Of a stretch of DNA of 25,993 nucleotides, positions 1-8,800 are shown piece after piece (position 1 is the stretch's first letter; each line of letters starts with the position of its first letter). The translations under genes and the position numbers were made by a program. The stretch is from Silene noctiflora (taxonomy: Eukaryota > Streptophyta > Magnoliopsida > Caryophyllales > Caryophyllaceae), in the NCBI GenBank assembly GCA_009801015.1, contig VHZZ01001399.1:93771-119763 (forward strand), given 5' to 3'. The notes beneath the pieces were generated by a model. The model ran no database searches, was not told the origin of the DNA, and was given only the letters and a program-made list of their open reading frames with translations.

Positions 1-296
1 TAAATATATCAGTTTTAACTTATATAATTTCCTTACTTAAATCTTCGTTAAACGTTTCATGTTTACTATATAATTACGAGTTTTCCCCCTATTCAAATTT
101 TCATTTTTTTTACCTTATTCTTTATTGTCAACAATATTTTATAATGTCCTTATATATATTTATCGGTTTTTTTTTTATTTATAACAATATGTACATTTTC
201 AAAAAAATAGATAATCGATTATCTAACAATTATAATTTATCGTCTCCTTAAAAAAAAAGTACACAGCCCCGTGAATTTTCACGGGTGTTACACTAG
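1..296 (+). mobile_element. Helitron 3' end (left-truncated by the window)
   Basis: The stretch is very AT-rich and has no ORF. At 268-285 lies an exact hairpin, CCCGTGAA-TT-TTCACGGG. It is followed by seven bases (TGTTACA) and then CTAG at 293-296, with a T at 297. A short GC-rich stem-loop about 11 nt before a CTRR end, inserted next to a T, is the hallmark of the Helitron 3' terminus in plants. The 5' TC end and any Rep/helicase gene would lie left of the window. No coding capacity is visible here, so this is most likely the tail of a non-autonomous copy. The orientation follows from the hairpin-CTAG order. Confidence 0.75.
208..225. repeat. 18-bp perfect palindrome near the Helitron end
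   Basis: TAGATAATCGATTATCTA reads the same on both strands. It lies 42 bp before the Helitron terminal hairpin. It may be a family-specific subterminal motif or chance in AT-rich DNA. Confidence 0.6.
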
Positions 297-406
297 TAAA
301 AAATATAAAAGTTTGAACTAAGCCATGAGAATAATAGTGCACATTCCCAAACCGACCTTTGATATAAAAAGCTAGCAAAAATGTACTAATAACATTGCAA
401 TTGCAT

Positions 407-650
407 GCTCTCTCTATTCAACTCCACACTATCACTTTGCTTTTTTACACGCTAAATATCGTTAGCTACGTTTTTACAAAAAAAATATAAAAGTTTGATA
501 TTTTTAATGTACTCGTAAAAATGAATCAAATAAGATCTCACGTGAATATATTTTCACTTATGTATTGAGAGAAAATTGAAATTAAGTGCTTAATTGTAAA
601 TAGTGTACAAAATAGATAGTAGTAGTGTGAAGTTGAATGGAGAGAGTAGT
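407..650. mobile_element. MITE-like fold-back element
   Basis: Bases 407-436 (CTCTCTCTATTCAACTCCAC and following) are an imperfect inverted copy of 619-650, whose reverse complement begins ACTACTCTCTCCATTCAACT. Weaker pairing continues inward for about 20 more bases. The interior is AT-rich and non-coding. Size, terminal inverted repeats and lack of coding sequence fit a MITE. A clean target-site duplication is not evident, so the superfamily is left open. Confidence 0.55.
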
Positions 651-846
651 AGGTTGTTTTGTCCATTGTCCCATGTTTATATGGTGCTCTTAAGATACAT
701 TGAGCTCAGCTAGTGTTTCACTAAGCCATAGATTTAATCGTGTCTAAATTTTGCTTTTTAAACTAAATAAAAAATACTCTAAAATATAGAATCCTCATTT
801 TTGTATTGTATAATATTGCTTAAAGAAAAACATATAATCTCTTAAG

Positions 847-978
847 TTTAATAAATATAAAAAATATTCGTTTTTATCTAATTTACACATTGTCAAACCC
901 GTACCATAGAGTCGCCATTTGACATGACGGGCTTTTTTTGCATTTAAAACCATTTAATAAATATAAAAAATATTCGTT
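847..978. repeat. 26-bp direct repeats bracketing an 80-bp segment
   Basis: The same 26 bases (starting TTTAATAAATATAAAAAATA) occur at 847-872 and 953-978, giving a 106-bp period. The intervening segment 873-952 contains CCCGT...ACGGG, an inverted pair about 35 nt apart. The second copy supplies the A/T-rich TATA-like sequence upstream of the TRM10-family gene. The arrangement looks like a duplication made with an insertion or a replication slip. Confidence 0.7.
956..972 (+). promoter_or_regulatory. probable TATA box region of the TRM10-family gene
   Basis: AATAAATATAAAAAATA lies about 70-85 bp before the ATG at 1041. It is the only TATA-like sequence close enough to give a short 5' leader. 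The leader 980-1040 is A/C-rich, as in many plant 5' UTRs. Assignment rests on position and base composition only. Confidence 0.4.
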
Positions 979-1040
979 GATCCATTAATTAAAACCTTCC
1001 CAAAACCCCAACACACAAGTCACAAACAACATAAGCAACA

Positions 1041-4000
1041 ATGGCGGAAGAACCACAAAATGACCAATCCGCCACCGCCACTGCCATAACCACCGAGAAA
1101 ACCCCTCAATCCGTAGAGGACGACCTCCATGAAAAACCCATCTCAAAAAACGCCCAAAAAAAGCTGAAAAGGCAAGAAAGATACGAAGCAAAGAAAGCAG
1201 AGAAAAAAGCATTAGAAAAACAACATAAATTGGCTGAGAAATTGAGAAAACAGAAAGAATGGGATGAAAAGCTTGCTGCTTTGGGTTCAGAAGAGGAAAA
1301 GATGAAGCTTATTGAGTCTAGAAGAGGGTTAAGGAAAGAAAGAATGGAACAAAGATCCGAAGAAAGGGTTAAGAAGTTTGAGAAGCTTTCATGGGGGAAA
1401 CTCCATGGTCAAAGTATTGTTATTGATCTTGAGTTTGCTCACCTTATGACTGAGTCTGAACTTCATAGTCTTGTTCAACAGGTGCGTGTGATTTTTATGG
1501 TTTTGGTGTTTCGGAATTTTATTTGGGTTGTTGTTGTTGTTGTTGTTGATTGTGTTGGATTAGTTAAAATGACTCGCTAAATTGGTTGCGCACTTGCGCT
1601 TTGTATTGTGGTGAAGTATTATTTGTCAATGGATGCAATTTTCATTTTGGTTCGTTGTTGTTGTTGATTGTGTTGGATTAGGTGAAATGACTCCCTAAAT
1701 TGGTTGCGCTTTGTTTTGTGGTGTCGTATTATTTGTCAATTGATGCAGTTTTCATTTTGGGTCATTTGGAAATGACGACTCTTTGTTGTACAATACACCT
1801 ATACAAGGGTAGGGTTGCGTATACTCGATTATCCTTAATCTGCAATTCGTGGGAGGTTGATGGTTGAATTGATGGGTTAATAGTGATTCATATAGAGAAT
1901 TTTTGAGATAAGGTGCTGTTGAATGCATTGTAGATTTGTAGGGAATGACACAAGTTTAGATTTTTATCATAGGATACATTTTTGAGATCCCGGTGTTTGA
2001 TGAAGGTCTTCAAGATTGGTTTTAAATTGTACTTATCGTGTTATAATTCGTGGTTTATAAAATGTGTTAAGGCCGCTATAATGCTATTATTACATTAGAA
2101 TCGTATTTTGGTACATGCGGTAGCTTTTAAATTGGCGAATGTATCATTTAGGATGTGTTTGGTTAGCAAAAATGGAGGAGAGGGGAATGGAGCGATTGTA
2201 GTTTCCTTCCAAATTTCTCCTATGTTGGAGGGACTTTGACAAGGCTTAGTCGAGGGAAAATGGATCCCTCCCTTTCCCTTCTACCCTCTTAGCTAACCGA
2301 ACAAGGGACTTTATTGCCATTGAGAAGTTGGAGACAAGGCCATACTTCCTCCGTGATCATTTTGTTTTCCTTCCTCCGTGATCATTTTGTTTACCTTTGA
2401 TTAAAATATCCCTCACAATGAAATTATTGTTCTATTGGTGCATTAATTTTTTTAGAGCCCTATAAGTCTCAACAGTGTTTTGCCAGTTCCCTTTTCTTTG
2501 ATTTGTGTCCTCTTGTCTCATCTATTAACTCTGTGTTGTGCGATGGTCAGAAGTCCAAAAGTGTCATCGGAGTAGTGCTGGATTATGTAATTTTGTTTGC
2601 TGGATTTATATGTCGATATAAAGGCTCGCTTAGAACTAATACTCTTCTGCATATAAATAACATTGTTTCTACAGTTGCGACCTGCAAATCTGCAATGGTT
2701 GACAGAATGGTCATAAATGAACTACAATATGTAATTTTCTCTGTGCATTCGGCAAGTAATTGAAAATTGGGCTAGTGGCTTCTCTTAACCGCCAGCGAAT
2801 CATGAATCTGTTCTGTTCGTGCGTGTTATATCATGATGCTTGCTTTAACCTACTCCTTCCTTTCATTTGGAATCACTATATTTTAAAATGCCACAAGTTT
2901 TAAGAAAGGAGCAATTAGGAAGGGGCTCTATGTTGATGAAGATTATAAGGAAAAAAAGCAAACCGCATAATTTTGTGAGGGTCCTCCTGTCCTTTTAAAT
3001 TGTTAATTAAACTAAAAGTGAAATATAGTGAACAGCTAAAATCGGAAAAAGTAGTGAATTGGCTAGTACAGCCAAAATCCAAATGAATGCAGAGAAATAT
3101 ATCACCTTTTCTATCAGGAAATCATCTTCTGATGGATGTACTTCATTCGTATCCAATTGACAACCTTGGTTGAAAGATGTTTTATCTGTAATATTCTTCG
3201 ATGTATCGCTATCTCCATCTCTTGATCATATTCCGTCCATTAATTAGTACAAACTGCAGATAATGTATTGTTATGCAGTGAATGGAAGGAGCACGTCCCC
3301 TTGTCATCTGTGGCTAACTGGTTGTGAGGGTACTATGGACAGCCAATTGAAGAGAATCCCGGGAGTTGATAAGTGGATCATTGAGAAAGAGAGTCGATCT
3401 TATATTGAGGCTTTGCAAGACCAGAAGGAGAACCTAGTTTATCTAACTGCAGACTCGGAAACTGTTCTGGAAGATCTGGATCCTAAGAAGATGTATATTA
3501 TTGGAGGTTTAGTAGATCGCAATCGATGGAAAGGGTTAACAATGAAGAAAGCTCAAGAGCAAGGGATCCAAACAGCCAAGCTTCCTATTGGCAATTACTT
3601 GAAGATGTCTAGTTCGCAGGTCAGTGTCGTAGTCATTTCACTCAATTTCTTACTTTGTCTTATAATATGTGAAATTTACAAATAGCTATAAGACCATTTG
3701 CTTTTTATTACCCCCCTCATCCCATGTATATTGTCCTCTTTGACTTACGTTGACAATCCTAGCAACATTTCCAAGCCCCTTTTAGCAAGAAATAACTTCC
3801 AACATTATCTTTATCCCTTATCTCCTCAATCATAAACAACACATTCAAGCTCCACATCATCAACGGAAAAATCTACAAGCTCCTCAATTTCAGCATCCAC
3901 GTCATATTTGTCGCCCCCTAAAAAATGTTATACTCCGGATGATTAACCTCAATGCAAGAAATCATATAACTCAATTATATTGGAAAAAGGAAAGAAACAC

Positions 4001-5246
4001 ATTACCAAAATTTCAGTATTTGCAAAGACTAAATTTCTAGCTTTCTTCTTGCCTTGCTAATAGTTGAAGTTTATTGTGAGCTTTCACCAAAATTTGTGCT
4101 CGATGAGAGGTTAATCGATTTCTCTTCACAGTCTTTATGTTATCGACTTATCGTACCGACTCCAGTTTCTCTCAGCAAGAAGAGGCAGGCTCAGACAAAA
4201 GCTTTTGTCTCTGCATGTCTCGTCTTGTTGTGAGCGGAATTGGAGTTAATACGATAACATATGAAAATCTTGAAAAAAAATCGATTGGCATCTGATCGGG
4301 CAAAAAATTTGGTGAAAGTTCACAACAATCTTCGACTGGCTTTTAGCAGGCAAGAAGAAAGCTACAAGTTGGGTCCTTGCAAATATTGCAAACTTGGTAA
4401 CTTATTTCCCTTCTCAAATATGATTTCTTATATTGAGATTAATCATGTATAATATTTTGGGAGTGACAAGTATGATGTGGATGCTCAAGAGCTTGTAGAT
4501 TTGTCCGTCAATGATCCGGAGTTTGAAATTGCTCTTTATGATCTAGGAGATGAAGATGAGGTTGAAGTTGTCCTTAGTTGGAAATGTTGCTAGGATTGTC
4601 ATTAGTAGTTTGTCATTGAAATTGATTATATTTTGTTTTCAAACGTACAATCCATATTTTGAATTGATAATATGTACTATCGACTCCATTAATTTTTAAG
4701 GAAGCTGCTTTAGAGCAATTTTATCTAATCTTTATGTTTTCTTTTTAAAAAAGTTCAAGGGTTTGAGACATTCGGTGTCGTGTCCATTTTGCTGCTCAAG
4801 ACGTGTTAACCGTGTCCGACGGAGTGTCTTAATATTGAGTAACACAGCTGTTTTAGTATCTAGATTTAGTTTACTATAAGTTGTAACCCATGTTACTACA
4901 ACATGTGTTGGAGCAAACTGGAAGCTGTTTCCGTGTCTCACATTCTTGATCGCGTGCCTTTTTATGTCTGCAGGTCCTCACAGTAAATCAAGTAGTAGAA
5001 ATACTGCTCAAGTACTTGGAGATAAAAGATTGGAAGACTTCTTTCTTCCAGGTGATTCCTCAAAGGAAACGTTGTGAAGCAAATTCTAGCAAAATTGGAG
5101 GAGAATCGGAAAATGACGAGCACAAGGAGGCTGATAATTCATCAGACAGCCAAAAGAAGCTTAAAGTATGTGAGACTGATTCAGAAGCAAGTGAGAAAGA
5201 AGTAGAGAATGGCGAAAAAGAGGACACATGCTCTACACACAACTAG
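1041..5246 (+). CDS. TRM10: tRNA (guanine(9)-N1)-methyltransferase, TRM10 family (three exons, complete)
   Basis: Exons are 1041-1481, 3260-3619 and 4974-5246 (stop TAG 5244-5246). All junctions are GT-AG and phase 0, giving 357 aa, close to other plant TRM10 proteins. Family knowledge: a SPOUT-fold, SAM-dependent enzyme that methylates N1 of purine 9 in tRNA. Residues about 30-125 are a Lys/Glu-rich, coiled-coil-like RNA-binding extension. The SPOUT core runs from about 130 to 295: SIVIDLEFAHLM, then IMYCYAVNGRS at the exon 1/2 join, YLTADS (208-213), YIIGGLVDRNR (226-236, with D233 matching the proposed catalytic Asp), LPIGNYL, and VLTVNQVVEIL at the start of exon 3. Residues about 300-357 are an acidic/Lys-rich tail. 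The ATG at 1041 is first in frame and in good context (ACAATGGCG). No damage is seen. Identity is strong; exact substrate tRNAs and localisation cannot be read from sequence. Confidence 0.93.
1537..1762. repeat. tandem duplication, about 118-bp unit, two copies
   Basis: Copy 1 begins near 1537 and copy 2 near 1655. Each starts with TTGTTGTTGTTGATTGTGTT and runs through GTATTATTTGTCAAT to CATTTTGG. Copy 2 differs by scattered substitutions and a 6-base indel (ACTTGC present only in copy 1). It lies wholly within intron 1 apart from sharing the GTT microsatellite at its edge. Confidence 0.85.
2156..2303. mobile_element. 148-bp fold-back (MITE-like) element in TRM10 intron 1
   Basis: TGTTTGGTTAGC at 2156-2167 is mirrored by GCTAACCGAACA at 2292-2303 (one mismatch). 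The next bases also pair loosely (GGAGGAGAGGGGA against TCCCTTCTACCCTC). TGTTTGGT-type ends occur in several plant DNA-transposon MITE families. No convincing target duplication is visible, so the superfamily is unassigned. Confidence 0.6.
2346..2392. repeat. 22-bp direct repeat of a MITE-like head
   Basis: TTCCTCCGTGATCATTTTGT and two further T occur at 2346-2367 and again at 2371-2392, a 25-bp period. The string resembles the start of Stowaway-like elements (ACTTCCTCCGT). It is probably a decayed terminal fragment duplicated in tandem. Confidence 0.55.
3751..4201 (-). pseudogene. hAT transposase C-terminal fragment, left arm (antisense to the host gene)
   Basis: Read on the minus strand the arm gives pieces of a hAT transposase C-terminal region: AERNWSRYDKS near the centre, then, further out, DKYDVDAEIEELVDFSVDD. 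Several indels and a stop (after VVYD) break the frame. ERNWS followed by a basic RL...LV.VH.NL segment is typical of the hAT dimerisation region. It is far too short for a whole transposase, which usually exceeds 600 aa. Confidence 0.6.
4202..4601 (+). pseudogene. hAT transposase C-terminal fragment, right arm
   Basis: On the plus strand it reads CERNWS, then, after frame breaks, NRLASDRAKNLVKVHNNLRL and CKYCKLG from 4261 on, then DKYDVDAQELVDLSVNDPEF. This is the same segment as the left arm in the opposite orientation. RL..DRA..LV.VH.NLRL matches the usual C-terminal hAT pattern. An in-frame stop follows ERNWS and the pieces lie in different frames, so it is dead. Confidence 0.65.
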
Positions 5247-5824
5247 GATGTAACTTAGATTGATTTTTCCAAATTTTGTTTATTTATTTTGGAGCCAAAG
5301 ACTTAATGTCAAGTTACCTCTTTTTTCCCGACTTCGGTGTGATCTTGAGGCATCGATGTACTGTTAGGTGAAATCATTTTTTTTTTTTTAAAGTTTCACA
5401 TTAATCCGATTTTGTTAAATATTACTCTTGTATAATTCTAAGCATTGAGTAAAAAAAAATTTCTTATTTCTTTGCACGTGTTTATTGAATTCCAAAAAGT
5501 AATATGCAAAATTGACCTGATACATTTATGTTGGGTTGAGATAACTGAGATTCGGAGTAAAAAACAATACTCCTTGCAATCAAAACAATAGAAAACGCCA
5601 AGCAGTTTTGAACTACAACCAAGTGTATCTTCTGAGTTCTGACCAAACAACCAGTGCCATAGACGGCGGGAAAAGACGCAGGGTTCACAACCCCATGTTG
5701 GATTTTTGAAATGGTCTCTTTTTGCTTTGCATTTACAGGGACCGTATCAAAACACCAAAGACCATCAGGCACATTCTGATGGCAACTTCCCTCTCCATCA
5801 GGCACAAATACAAGTTTCGAGTGT
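5247..5824. other. convergent intergenic region (both 3' UTRs)
   Basis: No gene is seen. It must contain both 3' ends: TRM10-family transcription from the left and NUDT3 transcription from the right. On the minus strand AATAAA (plus 5481-5486) is a plausible poly(A) signal for NUDT3, about 340 nt after its stop. No canonical AATAAA is obvious for the plus-strand gene. Confidence 0.6.
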
Positions 5825-8800
5825 TTAAGGGAGCAATTCATCAGCAATAGGAAATGAAGGAGCGATATCAATGGGCACCTGCAAGGCATAAACAATGCAC
5901 AAGGTAAGGAGTCTAAGGACTAGCTAAAACAAAGGTGTAAGGCTTGCAGGACAACAAGAATTGAGATCACGATGTGTATGTCTACATAAACTGACATCAA
6001 GTACCTCAATAATTAACCGATCAATATGTGTTAGTTAACACAGCTCACAAAATTAAAAACAGAACAATTTGAATAAACCATGCACTTCAAAACACCCAAT
6101 GCTTTTAGTCTTGAACAATACTTCCTCTGTCCCACTGAACTTTTTTTCCAAGCATTCTTTTTTGGCCCGTCTCAACTTATAATTACATTTTTGTAAGTAT
6201 GTTTTTGAGTGGTGGAGAATGAATGTGGACTGAGCAAAATGTAAATTATTGGTTGAGACAATGAGCATCGTCTGTAATCTTATACCCCCATAAGTCTTAT
6301 GTGTGACAAATGGAATATCTTTGTTTTTATTACTGTCATTCTTCCTTAAACGCCTTATATAGTGCAGATGATCTCACAATACAAGTAGTTTCCAGTTTAC
6401 TAGCAATGACCATATCTTAATATCCCGTAATTTCATACGAAGAGTAAGAGATAATACCTGAACACTTTCTAACTTATCCAACGCAACTCGCAATGGCTCA
6501 GTTAGTTTACAATACTTGTCCATAAGTAAACCGGCAGCAGTCTTGTCGCCAGTGGCCTGTATAGTCAGTATCTCTCTACTCAATCCCTCGACTGCATCTT
6601 CAACCTTTTTAACCAGGACCCAACAGCAATCAACGTTTTGATATTTGCAACAAATACAATCAACAATAGGGAACAGAAAACAATGAGAAGTTCAAACCTT
6701 GTCAAAATTGACACTAAATCTCCCATCAGGATGCATCACAAATGCTTCTTTCTCAAATAACCAATTAAATTGTAGCGCCTGACCCTTTCTATAATTTGGG
6801 CAAACAAAATTAGTTGCCAAGACTAATTAACCGCGTGCTTAAATGGAGAGATTTAGAGGAAGTCAAGGAGGATAAATTTCCTTTTTGCTTAGTTAAATAA
6901 AATCCTTCCAACATAGAAAGTTTTCATTCCAACACAATCATCCTTCTCCTTTTCCCTCCAGCGAAACAAGATGTAGAGGTAAAACAAGTTTAAAGCTTGA
7001 TTAATTTGCTTACCCGTGAGCTTCATCCAGCCCGAAACGCACAGAGCGAAAGCATCCAGCAAGGAAGGACACATACATAGATTCACAAAAGCTCCGTGGA
7101 AGCTGGCCCTGGCACAATAAGACATGGAACACATGTTTAGCTATTGCAGTAAAAGCCTCAAGCATATGGCACAAGACTGTGTCCACTTTTATCTTTTATT
7201 TATAACCAAAAAAAGAGCGTATGCAAAAATTTAACCCCCAATTCCCATAAAGACACGTGATGGGTTTTAGCGGTTTGTGACGCTGATTCTCTGGGAAACG
7301 CAGGATCCCACCACTTCAAGGTTTCAGAGAGTTCCACCTAATTTTCTCATACATGTCTCTCTAGAAATTCAAATTGGACAGGTAGGATGATTGAGTATGG
7401 AATAATACTAAAGAAAGGAAAGCTTTCAGGGACCTGCAGTCTAATTATTTGTGTCGTTCCGCATTCCCTTGTCAAGCATATATATGGAAGGCTAAAATTC
7501 CACTCAAGATGCAGGCTTTTTATAAAGTTGTGGTTCTTGGGTGATTTTCAACAATGATAAGTGTAATCTTGGACGTTCAAGATTTTAGGAGTGGTCATCT
7601 TCAATTACCTTAGGGCATACAAGTTTGAAGGCAATAAACAAAGTATGTCCCAAGGGCACTGGACCTCAGGGTTTACCTATACATTGCATGTAATGCCAAA
7701 ACATATGTGTATGACTGTCTACTAACTATTACGAAATCCATAAATATCAGTTGCTCCTGGTTTTCAATGACATGCCTTGACCATTGGAATTAAAATTTGA
7801 ACTCATTACATCACAAAATAAAATTATTCTTATCCTAAATTGCTGGTAAATAATGCTTTTACTACATTTTTACTACATTTATTATGCTCTTATAAGCATA
7901 TTACAAGGTACTGAATAGTCACATTTCAGAAATCAAAAGATACTATTAATTTGAGAGCAATATGTGTTACTAATATATTGTGAAGTACCATTCAAAAGCC
8001 TTAAAATGACTGACCTGATTAATAAAAAAATTCAGAGCCCAAAGACCAACTATATCAGCTTTTGCTTCTTCCAATGCTGAGTGCAGTTCTTGTAGCTCCT
8101 GCATGACAGAAGCAAATTGTTAACTTCCAGACAATTATTTAAAGCAAGCAAGCACCAGCAGGTTGATATAATGCATCACTAGAATACAAGGACTGAGGAT
8201 GAGGCATTCTCATAGAAGTACAAATTACAAACTGTTCTAATTATGTTGCAAAATCGTGGAAAGGATTCCCTTCAATGCTTTGGCCACTTTTGCCCGTAAA
8301 GAGGCTAAGTAAAAGACCCGCTCAAAAGCAATCTTTACTACTTATGATACAAACTAGCCATAATTGCTAGCCCATAAAAGCACATCACCAAAGAATATTT
8401 TTTCCTCATGGCTAGACATGGTAAGTCTGTAAGTGGTAGATGATTTCAGAAGGACAAACCCAACTCTCTGCTCTGAGTTATTGTTCTATCCACCAAGTGC
8501 AAAAATAGGCATAAGATATCCTCATACTTGCTACAACACATCATGCATATATTATGAGAAAGGTGACTTGTAGGCATTCTTCGCTGCATTACCATTAGTA
8601 TTGACCTACTGAATGCCAAATTCCAAACAAAAGCTCGAATTTTCAAAGAAAACTAGCATTTCCAAATTAAATAGGCAACCAGGTATGACAAAATGTTCAA
8701 GGAAAGATGTATATGAGATGTAACTCATCCCATCACCAAACAACACCTAGTGTTCACATAATCTGGCCTAACTATGAAAGAACAAAGCTCTTCAAACTAC

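Larger units (their letters stand above)
1482..3259 (+). other. intron 1 of the TRM10-family gene
   Basis: It starts GTGCGT and ends CTGCAG. It is T-rich, with a GTT microsatellite near 1537-1550, a 118-bp tandem duplication, a fold-back element and a duplicated MITE-like head, each listed separately. Open frames inside it (for example 2503-2763) have no recognisable protein similarity. Confidence 0.9.
3751..4601. repeat. long, nearly spacer-less inverted repeat built from hAT transposase sequence
   Basis: The axis lies between 4201 and 4202, in AGACAAAAGCTTTTGTCT. Reading outward, the arms (about 451 and 400 bp) match with indels along their length. Near the centre, left-strand GAGAAACTGGAGT matches GCGGAATTGGAGT and CGATAACAT is shared. 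In the middle, TTTGGTGAAAG and GGCAAGAAGAAAGCTA are shared. Further out, GAGCTTGTAGATTT and GGAGATAAG/GGAGATGAAG match. At the outer ends, GTTGCTAGGATTGTCA occurs in both (3750s on the minus strand, 4585-4600 on plus). A transcript of this intron could fold into one very long imperfect hairpin. Confidence 0.85.
3620..4973 (+). other. intron 2 of the TRM10-family gene
   Basis: It starts GTCAGT and ends CTGCAG. Most of it is the hAT-derived long inverted repeat at 3751-4601. The remaining 4602-4973 is unremarkable AT-rich sequence. Confidence 0.9.

Noticed and set aside
985-1212. 75-aa frame antisense to TRM10 exon 1
   Set aside because: Shadow of the coding strand; low complexity and no motif.
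2503-2763. 86-aa open frame in TRM10 intron 1
   Set aside because: It lacks an ATG start at the given 5' end, shows no recognisable similarity, and lies between exons that join in frame without it.
2868-3000. another Stowaway-like head (TACTCCTTCCTTTCATTTGG)
   Set aside because: Only one weak end is visible and no matching inverted end or TA flank could be found.
5482-5895. 137-aa minus frame overlapping the end of NUDT3
   Set aside because: Wrong frame relative to the last exon; the NUDT3 frame uses 5825-5878 and ends with TAA.
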